Origin: Natronorubrum thiooxidans
GTDB lineage: Archaea > Halobacteriota > Halobacteria > Halobacteriales > Natrialbaceae
Length of the DNA: 64,000 nt
Reading direction: 5' to 3'
Assembly: GCF_900156475.1 (NCBI RefSeq)
Contig: NZ_FTNR01000003.1
Coordinates: forward strand, 1 to 64,000
The notes beneath the pieces are model-generated. The model was not told the origin of the DNA. It searched no databases and was given only the letters and a program-made list of their open reading frames with translations. Both the position numbers and the translations under genes were made by a program. Shown piece after piece: positions 43,873 to 54,673 of this stretch (within the stretch, counting starts at the first letter, position 1; every line of letters starts with the position of its first letter).

Positions 43873-45027
43873 TTACAGCGACGACCAGCACTTACGGGCT
43901 TCGTTCCAGGACGTGATGTCTGCGATCCAGCGGGCGGCGATCGCTTTTTTGAGGTTCTTCGCGGCGAAGCCGCCGAACGTATCGACGGGCAACATATCGA
44001 CGTCGTGGGCAATCGCTTCGTCGCCGACGGAGATGACGGTCCCCTTGTCGTCGTGTTCCCAGGTCTTGAGCGGGCGGTTTTCGATGGCGCGGGCGATGTT
44101 CTCGCCGGCGACTTCTGCGGCCTGCCAGGCAGCCTGTGCGGTCGGCGGTGCGGGCTGGTCACCCTGGTCGATGATCGCTGAGTCGCCGATCGCGAAGACG
44201 CGTTCGTTGGTGGTCTGGAAGTTGGCTTTCGTATTGACGCGGTTGTGTTCTTTCTCAAGGTCGGCGTCGTCGAGCGCGTCACGGCCCGTGATCCCGCCGG
44301 TCCAGACGAACACGTCGTGTTCGAGCGGTTCGCCTTCGTCGAACTCGATGACGTCTTCGGTGGCTTCGGTGATCGGGTCGTCCGTATGGATCCGAACGCC
44401 GGCGTCCTCGAGCAGGTCACGCAGGGCCTGCTGGCACTCCGGATCGTTGCCGGGGAAGATTTCGTCGAGGGCTTCGACGAGGTGGATCTCGATCGGTGCG
44501 CGGTGGGTGTCGCGGAACTCCGCGACCTCGCCGGCGGTCTGGATGCCCGAAAGCCCTGCGCCGCCGATGACGACCTGTGCGGGCTCGCCGCGGGTGGCGT
44601 CCTGACTGGCCTGCTTGACCGCATCGTGGATCTCGAGTGCGTCGTCGAGACTTTTCAGCGTCAATGAATGTTCCTCGAGGCCAGGGATACCGTAGTAGGC
44701 GGTCTGGCTGCCGAGGCCGACGAGGACGTAATCGTACTCGACGTCGTCAGTGTCGGCGAGTTCGACAACTTGCTCGTCGACGTCGAGGCCGGTCACTTCG
44801 TCCTGGATGAGCCGAGTCGACGGATCCGCGATTTGATGAGTCGGGAACGTGATATCGGAACGAACGCTGGGGTCACGGATCACGCGGTGTGACTCGTGAA
44901 GAACCAGATGATAGTCGACGTCCGCGATCCACGTGAGCCGCACGTTGCCCCCGAGCTCCGACTGGAGTTTCTTGACCGTACCAGCACCAGCATAACCGGC
45001 TCCGAGTACGACGACGTTCTCAGTCAT
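43873..45027 (-). CDS. NAD(P)/FAD-dependent oxidoreductase, type II NADH dehydrogenase-like
   Basis: A protein of 384 residues starting MTENVVVLGAGYAGAGTVKK. The FAD-binding GAGYAGAGT (about 9-17) and the NAD-binding GGAGLSGIQTAGEVAE (about 156-171) are both clear, along with the TNERVFAIGDSA motif. Such flavoproteins oxidise NADH and reduce quinone, or oxidise sulfide (SQR). The lack of a Cys-rich pattern argues for NDH-2, giving a non-pumping entry to respiration. It is monocistronic and starts 24-30 bases after a TATA-like TTTGTATCG. Confidence 0.8.
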   Translation of the reverse strand: MTENVVVLGAGYAGAGTVKKLQSELGGNVRLTWIADVDYHLVLHESHRVIRDPSVRSDITFPTHQIADPSTRLIQDEVTGLDVDEQVVELADTDDVEYDYVLVGLGSQTAYYGIPGLEEHSLTLKSLDDALEIHDAVKQASQDATRGEPAQVVIGGAGLSGIQTAGEVAEFRDTHRAPIEIHLVEALDEIFPGNDPECQQALRDLLEDAGVRIHTDDPITEATEDVIEFDEGEPLEHDVFVWTGGITGRDALDDADLEKEHNRVNTKANFQTTNERVFAIGDSAIIDQGDQPAPPTAQAAWQAAEVAGENIARAIENRPLKTWEHDDKGTVISVGDEAIAHDVDMLPVDTFGGFAAKNLKKAIAARWIADITSWNEARKCWSSL

Positions 45028-45143
45028 ACCTAGCATGTAGAAACACTACGATACAAAGGTGTTGGAACGCGTAGCCATATGTTTTATGTTTACACCCCAC
45101 ATGATTCCCGCGGGTTCGTTCAGTGAGCGGGGAACGGTTCGAA

Positions 45144-46064
45144 TCAGAGAATCCGCTTGCCGAACGTACTCGCCGCGAGTTCGGCCGCGAGTGTCGCTGT
45201 CTCGTTGCCCTCATCCAGAATCGGGTTCACCTCGACGACATCCATCGACCGGAGGATGCCATCCGTCTCGTGGCGACGGGAGACGGTCTCGAGGGCGGCG
45301 TGGGCCTCTCGGTAGGTGACGCCACCACGAACGGGCGTTCCGACACCGGGTGCAGTTCGGGGGTCGAGCCAGTCCAAGTCGAGACTGATATGAACGCCGT
45401 CGGTGGTGTTGGTTGCGACGTCCAAGGCGTCCTCGACGACTGACGTCATCCCCCGGTCGTCGATGTCGGCCATCGTGAAGGCGGTCATCTCGCTGTCCCG
45501 GAGCAGGTCGCGCTCGCGTTCGTCGATACTTCGGAGGCCGACGTACGCGATCGATTCCGCCTGGACGCGCGGTGCCGAGGCCCACTCCAACTCCTCGAAC
45601 ACACCGCGTCCGAGTATCGCCGCAAGGGGCATTCCGTGAACGTTTCCGCTGGGAGATGTCTCGGGCGTGTTCAGGTCGGCGTGGGCATCGAACCAGACCG
45701 CACCGAGATCCGCGTCCCGGGATGCACCCTGCATCGAGCCGATCGCGACCGAGTGGTCGCCGCCCAAGACCAGTGGGAACGCATCGTCCTCGAGGGCTGT
45801 TTCAACTCGATCGGCCAGCCGCGTACAGACGTCTTCGACTTCCCGGAGGAATTTCGCGGTGCCCCGACTCGGCTGCTCGACGTCCGGATCGCGTTCTTCT
45901 GCCCGTGGGATCGATAGATCACCCGAATCAACCGGGTCGACGCCTGCACGCGACAGGCCATCGGCCAGCCCTGCATACCGGATGGCCGACGGTCCCATGT
46001 CGACGCCGCGACGATCGGCTCCATAGTCCATCGGCGCACCGATGATGCTAACAGTTTGTCTCAT
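45144..46064 (-). CDS. Arginase/agmatinase family ureohydrolase
   Basis: A protein of 306 residues starting MRQTVSIIGAPMDYGADRRG. The metal ligand motifs are present: VLGGDHS (about 99-105), WFDAHADLN (about 124-132) and SLDLDWLDP (about 224-232). The N-terminal GVDMGPSAIRYAGL and the DVVEVNPILDEGN tail resemble arginase more than agmatinase. It would hydrolyse arginine to ornithine and urea, with a manganese pair. Monocistronic. The call of arginase rather than a related amidinohydrolase is from motif style. Confidence 0.82.
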   Translation of the reverse strand: MRQTVSIIGAPMDYGADRRGVDMGPSAIRYAGLADGLSRAGVDPVDSGDLSIPRAEERDPDVEQPSRGTAKFLREVEDVCTRLADRVETALEDDAFPLVLGGDHSVAIGSMQGASRDADLGAVWFDAHADLNTPETSPSGNVHGMPLAAILGRGVFEELEWASAPRVQAESIAYVGLRSIDERERDLLRDSEMTAFTMADIDDRGMTSVVEDALDVATNTTDGVHISLDLDWLDPRTAPGVGTPVRGGVTYREAHAALETVSRRHETDGILRSMDVVEVNPILDEGNETATLAAELAASTFGKRIL

Positions 46065-46115
46065 ACGGACGCTACAACACGAGTCGGTTTGATCGTGGTG
46101 GTCGAGTGAACGACA

Positions 46116-46141
46116 GATTTAGGGTTAGATGGGGCTAAATC
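46116..46141. promoter_or_regulatory. Operator-like palindrome upstream of the DtxR-type gene
   Basis: The 26 bases hold an outer inverted repeat GATTTAG...CTAAATC and an inner TTAG-N6-CTAA (46125-46138). The latter is repeated with the same spacing upstream of the ZIP gene at 46919-46932. It spans the region just before the ATG, so binding would block transcription. This suggests autoregulation of the repressor. Confidence 0.5.
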
Positions 46142-46150
46142 AAGTGTACG

Positions 46151-46831
46151 ATGATGCTGAGCGACGTGATGGAAGACTATCTCAAGGCGATCTATCAGCT
46201 TCAGCGAGAGACCGACGAGCGGATCAAAACGTCGGCGATCGCCGAGGAACTAGACGTCACGTCGCCGACGGTCACGAGCATGCTCGACAAACTCGAGGAT
46301 CGTGGGCTCGTCGACCGCGAGAAGTACCGCGGTGTCACCCTGACTGGAGAGGGTGAAACCGTCGCCCTCGAGGTGATCCGCCATCACCGACTGCTCGAGG
46401 CGTACCTCACGGAACATCTCGATTACGACTGGGCAGAGGTCCACGAGGAGGCCGACCGGCTCGAACACCATATCAGCGAGAACTTCGAGGCTCGCGTGGC
46501 GGATGCACTCGACCAGCCGACGGTCGACCCCCACGGCTCGCCGATCCCCAGTGCCGACCTCGAGCCACCGGAACGACCTGATGGCGAGTCCGTCACCGAG
46601 TTCGAGGAAGGCGACGTCGTGATCGTCGAGGAAGTCGCCGACCGTGATGCGGAGGTACTTTCGTATCTCGCCGACCACGGCGTCGAACCCGGTGTCGAAC
46701 TCGAGATTATCGAGGTTGCACCCTTTGGAATGGTCACCGCACGATCGAGCGACCGTGACGGTACCGTGTCGCTGCCCGAATCCGTCGCACACCACGTTCG
46801 TGTCGCTGCCCCAGCAGAGATCGAACAGTAG
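46151..46831 (+). CDS. DtxR-family metal-dependent transcriptional regulator
   Basis: A protein of 226 residues from the ATG at 46151 (second ATG at 46154). The winged-helix DNA-binding domain (DYLKAIYQLQRETDERIKTS, TSPTVTSMLDKLEDRGLVDR), the metal-binding/dimerisation helices (EVIRHHRLLEAYLTEHLDYD, EEADRLEHHIS) and a C-terminal SH3-like FeoA domain (LEIIEVAPFGMVTARSS) occur in order. Such regulators use Fe(II) or Mn(II) as corepressor and control metal uptake. Divergent from arginase, with a ZIP transporter gene following 152 bases downstream. Confidence 0.88.
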   Translation: MMLSDVMEDYLKAIYQLQRETDERIKTSAIAEELDVTSPTVTSMLDKLEDRGLVDREKYRGVTLTGEGETVALEVIRHHRLLEAYLTEHLDYDWAEVHEEADRLEHHISENFEARVADALDQPTVDPHGSPIPSADLEPPERPDGESVTEFEEGDVVIVEEVADRDAEVLSYLADHGVEPGVELEIIEVAPFGMVTARSSDRDGTVSLPESVAHHVRVAAPAEIEQ

Positions 46832-46910
46832 TAACGAGACAGTCGATTTGGGCAGGAACTCCGTTGGCGACTGAATGTTGAGTTGCTCTCGCCGTCGATC
46901 AGTGAATAAG

Positions 46911-46932
46911 GTATAAGTTTAGACGGCCCTAA
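46911..46932 (+). promoter_or_regulatory. Promoter and candidate operator of the ZIP transporter
   Basis: A TATA box GTATAAG (46911-46917) is followed directly by TTAG-ACGGCC-CTAA (46919-46932). The palindrome is placed where a bound regulator would block the preinitiation complex, and shares its pattern with that before the DtxR-type gene. Confidence 0.5.
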
Positions 46933-46942
46933 TCATTGGTCA

Positions 46943-46987
46943 ATGACGGCTCGACTTCCCACCTCTCGGGGTGGTCGTAGTTCATGA
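46943..46987 (+). CDS. Possible 14-residue upstream ORF of the ZIP transporter
   Basis: From the ATG at 46943, 26-32 bases after the TATA box, a frame of 14 codons (MTARLPTSRGGRSS) ends in a TGA at 46985-46987, which overlaps the ZIP ATG (46984-46986) as ATGA. It lies where a leaderless transcript would start, so ribosomes could translate it first and reinitiate on the transporter. It is not in the ZIP frame. Confidence 0.4.
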   Translation: MTARLPTSRGGRSS

Positions 46988-47916
46988 CGAGATTGTCGGT
47001 CGACGACCTCCCACGGTGGCTACTCGCTGTCGGTCCAGTGGCAGTTCTCACCGTTGTCTTTGCTCTGTTGTATGTCACGTCCCCGTTCAGTGACCTTGCA
47101 TCAGTCGACAGTGCAAGCACCATCGAGATCGTCTGGATGGTGACGATCATCGGCGCGATTGCGGGACTCGTTCCGGTCGCGATCGGCATGCTCTGGTTTC
47201 CGTTCATCCGCGATCTCGATCCACGATATCTCCACGCCTTCATGGCGCTTGCCGCCGGTGTTCTCGTGTTTATCGCCTTCGAGATGGTTGGAGAGATCGT
47301 CGAGTACGGCGCTGCAGTCGACAGGACGCTCGTTTCGGCAACGGTGGCCGTCGTCGGCGTCGGTGGGACGTTCACGGTGATGTACGTCGCCAGCACGTGG
47401 CGACAGCACAAGATGGCAAGCCACGGAAAGAGTGGCCTCCATATCGCCTACCTCGTCGCGATCGCGTTGGGGCTTCACAGCATCGGCGAGGGGCTCGGGA
47501 TCGGTGTCGCCTACGTGCAGGGGGATGCGACACTCGTGATGTTGCTCGTCCTGGCGTTTGTCATGCACAACGTCATGGAGGGGCCGACCATCGTCGCCGC
47601 TGTCGCCCGCGAGACGGAGACCCCGCCGCTGCGTCATTTCGCCGCGATGGGCGTCATCGCCGGTGCCCCCGTTATCCTCGGTGGCTGGGTCGGTAGCTTC
47701 GCTAACACACCGCTGCTTGCCATGTTGTTCTATGCGGTCGCCGTCGGGGCAATCGCACAGGTGCTCCTCGAGGTCGCCGAACTCATTCGCTTCGACGCCG
47801 AAGCCGTCCTGAGTCGGACGAACACGGCGACGTTCGTTAGCGGCTTCGTCCTCATGTTCTTCCTCGAGGACGTCCTCGTCGACCTCGTCCTCGAGGGCTG
47901 GCTCGTCCCAGTCTGA
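46984..47916 (+). CDS. ZIP family metal transporter
   Basis: A protein of 310 residues starting MTRLSVDDLPRWLLAVGPVA with about eight membrane helices. The ZIP signature is present in helix 4 (HSIGEGLGIG) and helix 5 (HNVMEGP), supplying the metal-binding His and Glu residues. These proteins import Zn, Fe or Mn. A cytoplasmic loop between helices 3 and 4 is short (STWRQHKMASHGKSG). Likely controlled by the upstream DtxR-type regulator through a shared palindrome. Confidence 0.85.
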   Translation: MTRLSVDDLPRWLLAVGPVAVLTVVFALLYVTSPFSDLASVDSASTIEIVWMVTIIGAIAGLVPVAIGMLWFPFIRDLDPRYLHAFMALAAGVLVFIAFEMVGEIVEYGAAVDRTLVSATVAVVGVGGTFTVMYVASTWRQHKMASHGKSGLHIAYLVAIALGLHSIGEGLGIGVAYVQGDATLVMLLVLAFVMHNVMEGPTIVAAVARETETPPLRHFAAMGVIAGAPVILGGWVGSFANTPLLAMLFYAVAVGAIAQVLLEVAELIRFDAEAVLSRTNTATFVSGFVLMFFLEDVLVDLVLEGWLVPV

Positions 47917-48140
47917 GACCGTCAGCTGAGGGTCATATCCGGTGCGAGCACGAACCTCGTGCGGTCGTGTCGGGACACAGTTACAGCCGACAGAATGAAC
48001 AACCGATACAAACGGATACGAACTCACTGACAGGTAGCGAAGCAAAACGCCTTACTATCGCCGTCTTAAACATCAAAATCCTAGCGAAACAGCCCGGCAC
48101 ACCCGTCGGGTTTAAGGAAATCAACTACGAATATCATAGT
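47917..48140. other. Intergenic region upstream of the winged-helix regulator
   Basis: About 220 bases, no gene seen. TATA-like or A-rich segments near 48060-48080 could initiate the next gene. Confidence 0.3.
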
Positions 48141-48674
48141 ATGTCATCCATCGAACTTACCCCCAGCCAGAAGAAAATCCTCCGCGCACTGACGAATCTT
48201 CACAAGGAATCTGAATCTGCAATCAAAGGTGAGGATATCGCCGAACAGGTCGACCGGAACCCCGGCACGATCCGCAACCAGATGCAGAGTCTCAAAGCCC
48301 TGCAGCTGGTCGAAGGCGTACCCGGCCCCAAAGGTGGCTACAAGCCGACTGCAGCGGCCTACGAGGCCCTCGAGATCCAGCAGATGGACGATCCGGCCTC
48401 CGTCCCACTCGAGCACGAAGGCGAGCCAGTAAACGACGTCATCGTCGAAGAAATCGATCTCTCGAGCGTTCATCATCCCGAACTCTGCCGTGCAGAGATC
48501 CATATGCAGGGGTCGATGGGAGAGATCCACGAGGACGACTCGATCGTTGTCGGCCCGACACCGCTCTCGAAGCTCGTCATCGAAGGCCGTGTCGACGGCA
48601 AAGACGACACGAACAACATCCTCATCCTGCGTATCGACGACATGGTCGCGCCTGCCGAAGAACCGGCACACTGA
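48141..48674 (+). CDS. Winged-helix transcriptional regulator
   Basis: A protein of 177 residues starting MSSIELTPSQKKILRALTNL. The first 70 residues are a winged helix-turn-helix (GEDIAEQVDRNPGTIRNQMQ, then SLKALQLVEGVPGPKGGYKP), of the Rrf2 or TrmB style. The C-terminal half (VNDVIVEEIDLSSVHHPELC, DDTNNILILRIDDMV) is an alpha/beta sensor-like domain of unknown ligand. It precedes gyrase genes that converge on it. Start ATG at 48141 is preferred because it places the HTH at the N-terminus. Confidence 0.7.
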   Translation: MSSIELTPSQKKILRALTNLHKESESAIKGEDIAEQVDRNPGTIRNQMQSLKALQLVEGVPGPKGGYKPTAAAYEALEIQQMDDPASVPLEHEGEPVNDVIVEEIDLSSVHHPELCRAEIHMQGSMGEIHEDDSIVVGPTPLSKLVIEGRVDGKDDTNNILILRIDDMVAPAEEPAH

Positions 48675-48806
48675 ACGCGCGTTCGCCGCTGGCGATCCGT
48701 CCCATCTCCGCTCGTATCGACTGATATGAGCCGCGTTCTGTCTGTAGGTATCGACTCGTCTGCTGGTGTCGATACGACCCGATCAAAACGGACCGCGTGG
48801 CCGTGG

Positions 48807-51281
48807 TCAGTTCTCGTCGGCGTCGATTGTCGTGGCCGCCGGAATCTCGTCGACGCTTGCGACCGCGTCGCCGTCGTCGACGTCCATGACGATCACGCCC
48901 ATGGTGTTGCGGCCAACCGTCGAGATTTCGTCGACACGCGTGCGGACGATCTGGCCGCGCTCGCTCATCATCACGAGTTCGTCGTCGTCGGCAACGGCTT
49001 TGACGGCCGTCACCGGCCCGTTTCGGTCGCCCGTTTTGATGTCGATCAGTCCCTTGCCGTAGCGTGACTGGGTGCGATACGCCGAGAGGCGCGTGCGCTT
49101 GCCGTACCCGTTCCGGGTCACGGTGAGCAACGCCCGCTCGTCGTCTTCGTCAGTGGCAACCAGTCCGGCAACCGCGTCGTCGCCCTCGAGTTTGATCCCG
49201 TTGACACCGCGGGCGTTGCGCCCCATCGAGCGAACTTCGCTCTCGTCGAAGCGGATCGTCATCCCGCCTTCGGTCGCGACGACCAGATCCTGTGAGCCGT
49301 CAGTGACCTCGACGTCGATGAGTTCGTCACCCGCCTCGAGATCGGCGGCGATGATCCCGGTCGAGCGGATGTTGTCGAACTCCGAGCCAGCCGTTCGTTT
49401 GACGTACCCGTTCCGGGTCGCCATCGTCACGTACTCGCCGTCGCCGAAGGCGTCGGTGTCCACGATCGCTGTGATGTCCTCGTCAGTGTCGAGATCGAGG
49501 ATGTTGACCGCCGATTTGCCGCGCGCGGTCCGGCCCATCTCGGGAATCTCGTAGGTCTTGAGCTGGTAGACCTTGCCCTGGTTGGTAAAGCAAAGCAGGT
49601 AGTCGTGGGTGTTCGCCCGGAACACCGTCGTCACGCGGTCGTCGTCTTTGACGTCCGCGCCGATGATTCCTTTGCCACCCCGCCCCTGGGAATCGAACTG
49701 GTCAATCGGCATCCGCTTGACGTAGTCGTCTTCGGTCATGACGACAAACACCTCTTCTTCCGGGATGAGATCCTCGTGGGTGACCGTTCCCTGGTCCTCG
49801 ATAATCGAGGTTCGACGGTCGTCCCCGTACTCGGCTTTGATTTCGCGGAGTTCGTCTTTGATGACCGCGAGCAGTTCCTGCTCGCTCTCGAGAATCGTCG
49901 TCAGACGTTCGATCTCGGCCTGGACGTCCTCGTACTCGGCTTCGATCTCGGCCGTCTCCATCGAGGTGAGACTGCCCAGTTGCATCCGGACGATGTGTTC
50001 TGCCTGGGCCTGCGAGAAGTCATATGCGCCCTGGAGAGCCGTTTTCGCGGCCGACCGATCCTCACTGTTGCGGATCAGTTCGACGACGTCGTCGGCGTTC
50101 TCGACGGCCGTCAGCCGCCCTTCGAGGATGTGAGCTCTGTCTTCTGCTTCCTCGAGGTCGTACTCGCTGCGTCGGCGGACGACCTCACGGCGGTGGGAAA
50201 CGTACTCCTCGAGTGTCTCTCGCAGCGAAAGTACCCGTGGCTGGCCGTCGACCAGCGCGAGGTTGATGACGCCGAAGGTCTTCTCGAGGTGGTTCTCGAG
50301 CAGTTTGTTCTTGACGACCTCGACGTTCGCGCCACGTTTGCACTCGACGACGATGCGGACGCCGTCGCGGTCGGACTCGTCGCGTAGGTCGGAGATCCCC
50401 TCGATTTCGCCGTCGGTGACGTTTTCGGCGATCCGCTCGACCATCCGGGCCTTGTTGGCCTGGTATGGAAGTTCGGTGATAACGATGCGTTCGCGGCCGT
50501 TTTTCCACTCTTCGACCTCGAACTCGGCGCGCACGCGGATGCGCCCGCGCCCGGTCTTGTACGCCGAGTAGATGGCGTCGCGACCGACGATGTTCGCGCC
50601 CGTCGGGAAGTCGGGACCCTTAACGTGGTCCATCAGATCCTCGACGGTCGCGTCGGGGTTGTCGATGAGTTCGATCGTCGCGTCGATCACCTCACCGAGG
50701 TTGTGCGGCGGGATGTTCGTGCTCATCCCGACGGCAATCCCCGAGGAGCCGTTCACCAGCAGGTTCGGAAACGCCGCCGGCAGGACGTCGGGTTCTTGCA
50801 GGCGGTCGTCGTAGTTCGCCGAGAAGTCGACCGTGTCCTTGGCGATATCCTCGAGCAACTCCTCGGAGACGGCGGCCATCCGCGCCTCAGTGTATCGGGG
50901 CGCGGCGGCCGGGTCGCCGTCCATGGAACCGAAGTTCCCCTGCCCGTCGACGAGCGGGTAGCGCATCGAGAAATCCTGGGCCATCCGGACGAGCGTGTCG
51001 TAGATCGCGCTGTCGCCGTGTGGGTGGTAGTCACCCATCGTCTCCCCGACGATCGAGGAGGATTTGCGGTGGCTCGAGCCACTCGAGACACCCATCTCGT
51101 GCATCGCATACAGGATGCGCCGGTGGACCGGCTTGAGGCCGTCTCGGACGTCCGGGAGGGCACGCCCCGCGATGACGGACATCGCGTAGTCGATGTAGCT
51201 CTGCTCCATCTCGTCTTCGATGCGGACGTTTTCGATCGCCCGTGCCTCTACGTCGGTCGGTTCGGGTACGTCTGAACTCAT
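48807..51281 (-). CDS. gyrA: DNA gyrase subunit A
   Basis: A protein of 824 residues starting [20 protein letters not shown]. The breakage-reunion domain carries the catalytic Tyr in [10 protein letters not shown] (about residue 130) and the [17 protein letters not shown] motif. The C-terminal six-bladed beta-pinwheel starts after about 500 and contains the GyrA box QGRGGKG (about 530). Together with gyrB it introduces negative supercoils in an ATP-dependent way. It follows gyrB after 17 bases on the same strand, in one operon. Confidence 0.96.
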   Translation of the reverse strand: MSSDVPEPTDVEARAIENVRIEDEMEQSYIDYAMSVIAGRALPDVRDGLKPVHRRILYAMHEMGVSSGSSHRKSSSIVGETMGDYHPHGDSAIYDTLVRMAQDFSMRYPLVDGQGNFGSMDGDPAAAPRYTEARMAAVSEELLEDIAKDTVDFSANYDDRLQEPDVLPAAFPNLLVNGSSGIAVGMSTNIPPHNLGEVIDATIELIDNPDATVEDLMDHVKGPDFPTGANIVGRDAIYSAYKTGRGRIRVRAEFEVEEWKNGRERIVITELPYQANKARMVERIAENVTDGEIEGISDLRDESDRDGVRIVVECKRGANVEVVKNKLLENHLEKTFGVINLALVDGQPRVLSLRETLEEYVSHRREVVRRRSEYDLEEAEDRAHILEGRLTAVENADDVVELIRNSEDRSAAKTALQGAYDFSQAQAEHIVRMQLGSLTSMETAEIEAEYEDVQAEIERLTTILESEQELLAVIKDELREIKAEYGDDRRTSIIEDQGTVTHEDLIPEEEVFVVMTEDDYVKRMPIDQFDSQGRGGKGIIGADVKDDDRVTTVFRANTHDYLLCFTNQGKVYQLKTYEIPEMGRTARGKSAVNILDLDTDEDITAIVDTDAFGDGEYVTMATRNGYVKRTAGSEFDNIRSTGIIAADLEAGDELIDVEVTDGSQDLVVATEGGMTIRFDESEVRSMGRNARGVNGIKLEGDDAVAGLVATDEDDERALLTVTRNGYGKRTRLSAYRTQSRYGKGLIDIKTGDRNGPVTAVKAVADDDELVMMSERGQIVRTRVDEISTVGRNTMGVIVMDVDDGDAVASVDEIPAATTIDADEN

Positions 51282-51298
51282 ATATTACCTCACCACAG

Positions 51299-53584
<2,286 letters not shown>

Positions 53585-54586
53585 ATGCAACCCATGTATC
53601 TGGCCGTCGGGACTGTCGTACTCGTCGCCGTGGTCGTCGATATTCTCTGGACGACGCTCTGGGTCGACGGGGGCTCCGGTCCGCTCTCGGCCCGACTGAC
53701 AACCTGGACTTGGCGTGGGCTCCGGGCGATGAGTGGGGATCGCTCGAAGGCACTAAGCATCGCCGGGCCGCTGATCCTCGCGCTCACGCTCGCGATGTGG
53801 ATCGCGCTGCTGTGGCTCGGCTGGACGTTCCTCTTCGCCGGCAGCGAAATCGCCCTCATCAGTACGCAGACCGGCCGGCCAGCCGACTGGGCTGGCCGGT
53901 TCTACTACGTCGCCTACACGATGTTCACGAGCGGAAACGGCGACTACACCCCGACGACGAGTACCTGGGAGATCGCCAGTTCGTTCACGACCGCGACGGG
54001 GATGGCCTTCGTTACGCTGGGCGTCTCGTACGTCCTCACCGTCCTCGGTGCGGTGTCGGAAAAGCGTTCGTTCGCCAGCGGCGTCACCGGGCTGGGCGAG
54101 CGCAGCGAAGCGTTCGTCCGTGCAGGCTGGAACGGTGACGAAGAGTTTCGCGGTCTCGACCTCCCGCTCGAGTCACTGTCTACGCAACTCTCACTGCTTG
54201 CAGACCAGCACAAGGCATACCCGATTCTCCACTACTATCACAGCGAACAGGCCTCGAGAGCCTCGGCGATGGCCGTCCCGATCTTCGACGAGGCGCTAAC
54301 GATCTTTCGCCACGGCGTCGCCGACGACGTGCAACCGAATCCAACACTCGTCGAAAACGCCCGCTCGAGCGTCGATAGCTATCTCGACACGCTCGAAACG
54401 GCGTTTATCGATCCTGCCGATGAGGTTCCGCCGCGGCCGGCCCTCGACCGGCTTCAGGACGATAACATTCCGACCGCTCGGGATGATGTGTTCGACGACG
54501 CAGTCGCGGATCTCTCGGCCCGTCGCCGAAAGCTGCTGGGCATCGCGCGTGCCGATGCGTGGTACTGGCCGCCGCTCGAAGAGTGA
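53585..54586 (+). CDS. Ion channel-domain membrane protein with unusual filter sequence
   Basis: A protein of 333 residues starting MQPMYLAVGTVVLVAVVVDI. Three hydrophobic segments in the first 165 residues flank a pore-like loop TMFTSGNGDYTPT (about 117-129), where canonical K+ channels have TxGYGD. The rest (about 170-333) is a soluble helical domain with HYYHSEQASRASAM. It resembles a two-helix potassium channel (Ion_trans_2) but the filter reads SGNGD, so selectivity is uncertain. It precedes top6B by 88 bases in the same direction. Confidence 0.65.
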   Translation: MQPMYLAVGTVVLVAVVVDILWTTLWVDGGSGPLSARLTTWTWRGLRAMSGDRSKALSIAGPLILALTLAMWIALLWLGWTFLFAGSEIALISTQTGRPADWAGRFYYVAYTMFTSGNGDYTPTTSTWEIASSFTTATGMAFVTLGVSYVLTVLGAVSEKRSFASGVTGLGERSEAFVRAGWNGDEEFRGLDLPLESLSTQLSLLADQHKAYPILHYYHSEQASRASAMAVPIFDEALTIFRHGVADDVQPNPTLVENARSSVDSYLDTLETAFIDPADEVPPRPALDRLQDDNIPTARDDVFDDAVADLSARRRKLLGIARADAWYWPPLEE

Positions 54587-54673
54587 GACGCCCGCTGTGG
54601 GCCGCCGAGCCGACAGTTCACTTTCACTCCGGTAACACACACCTTTTAGCCCCGCCGCTAGTATGGGGGGACA

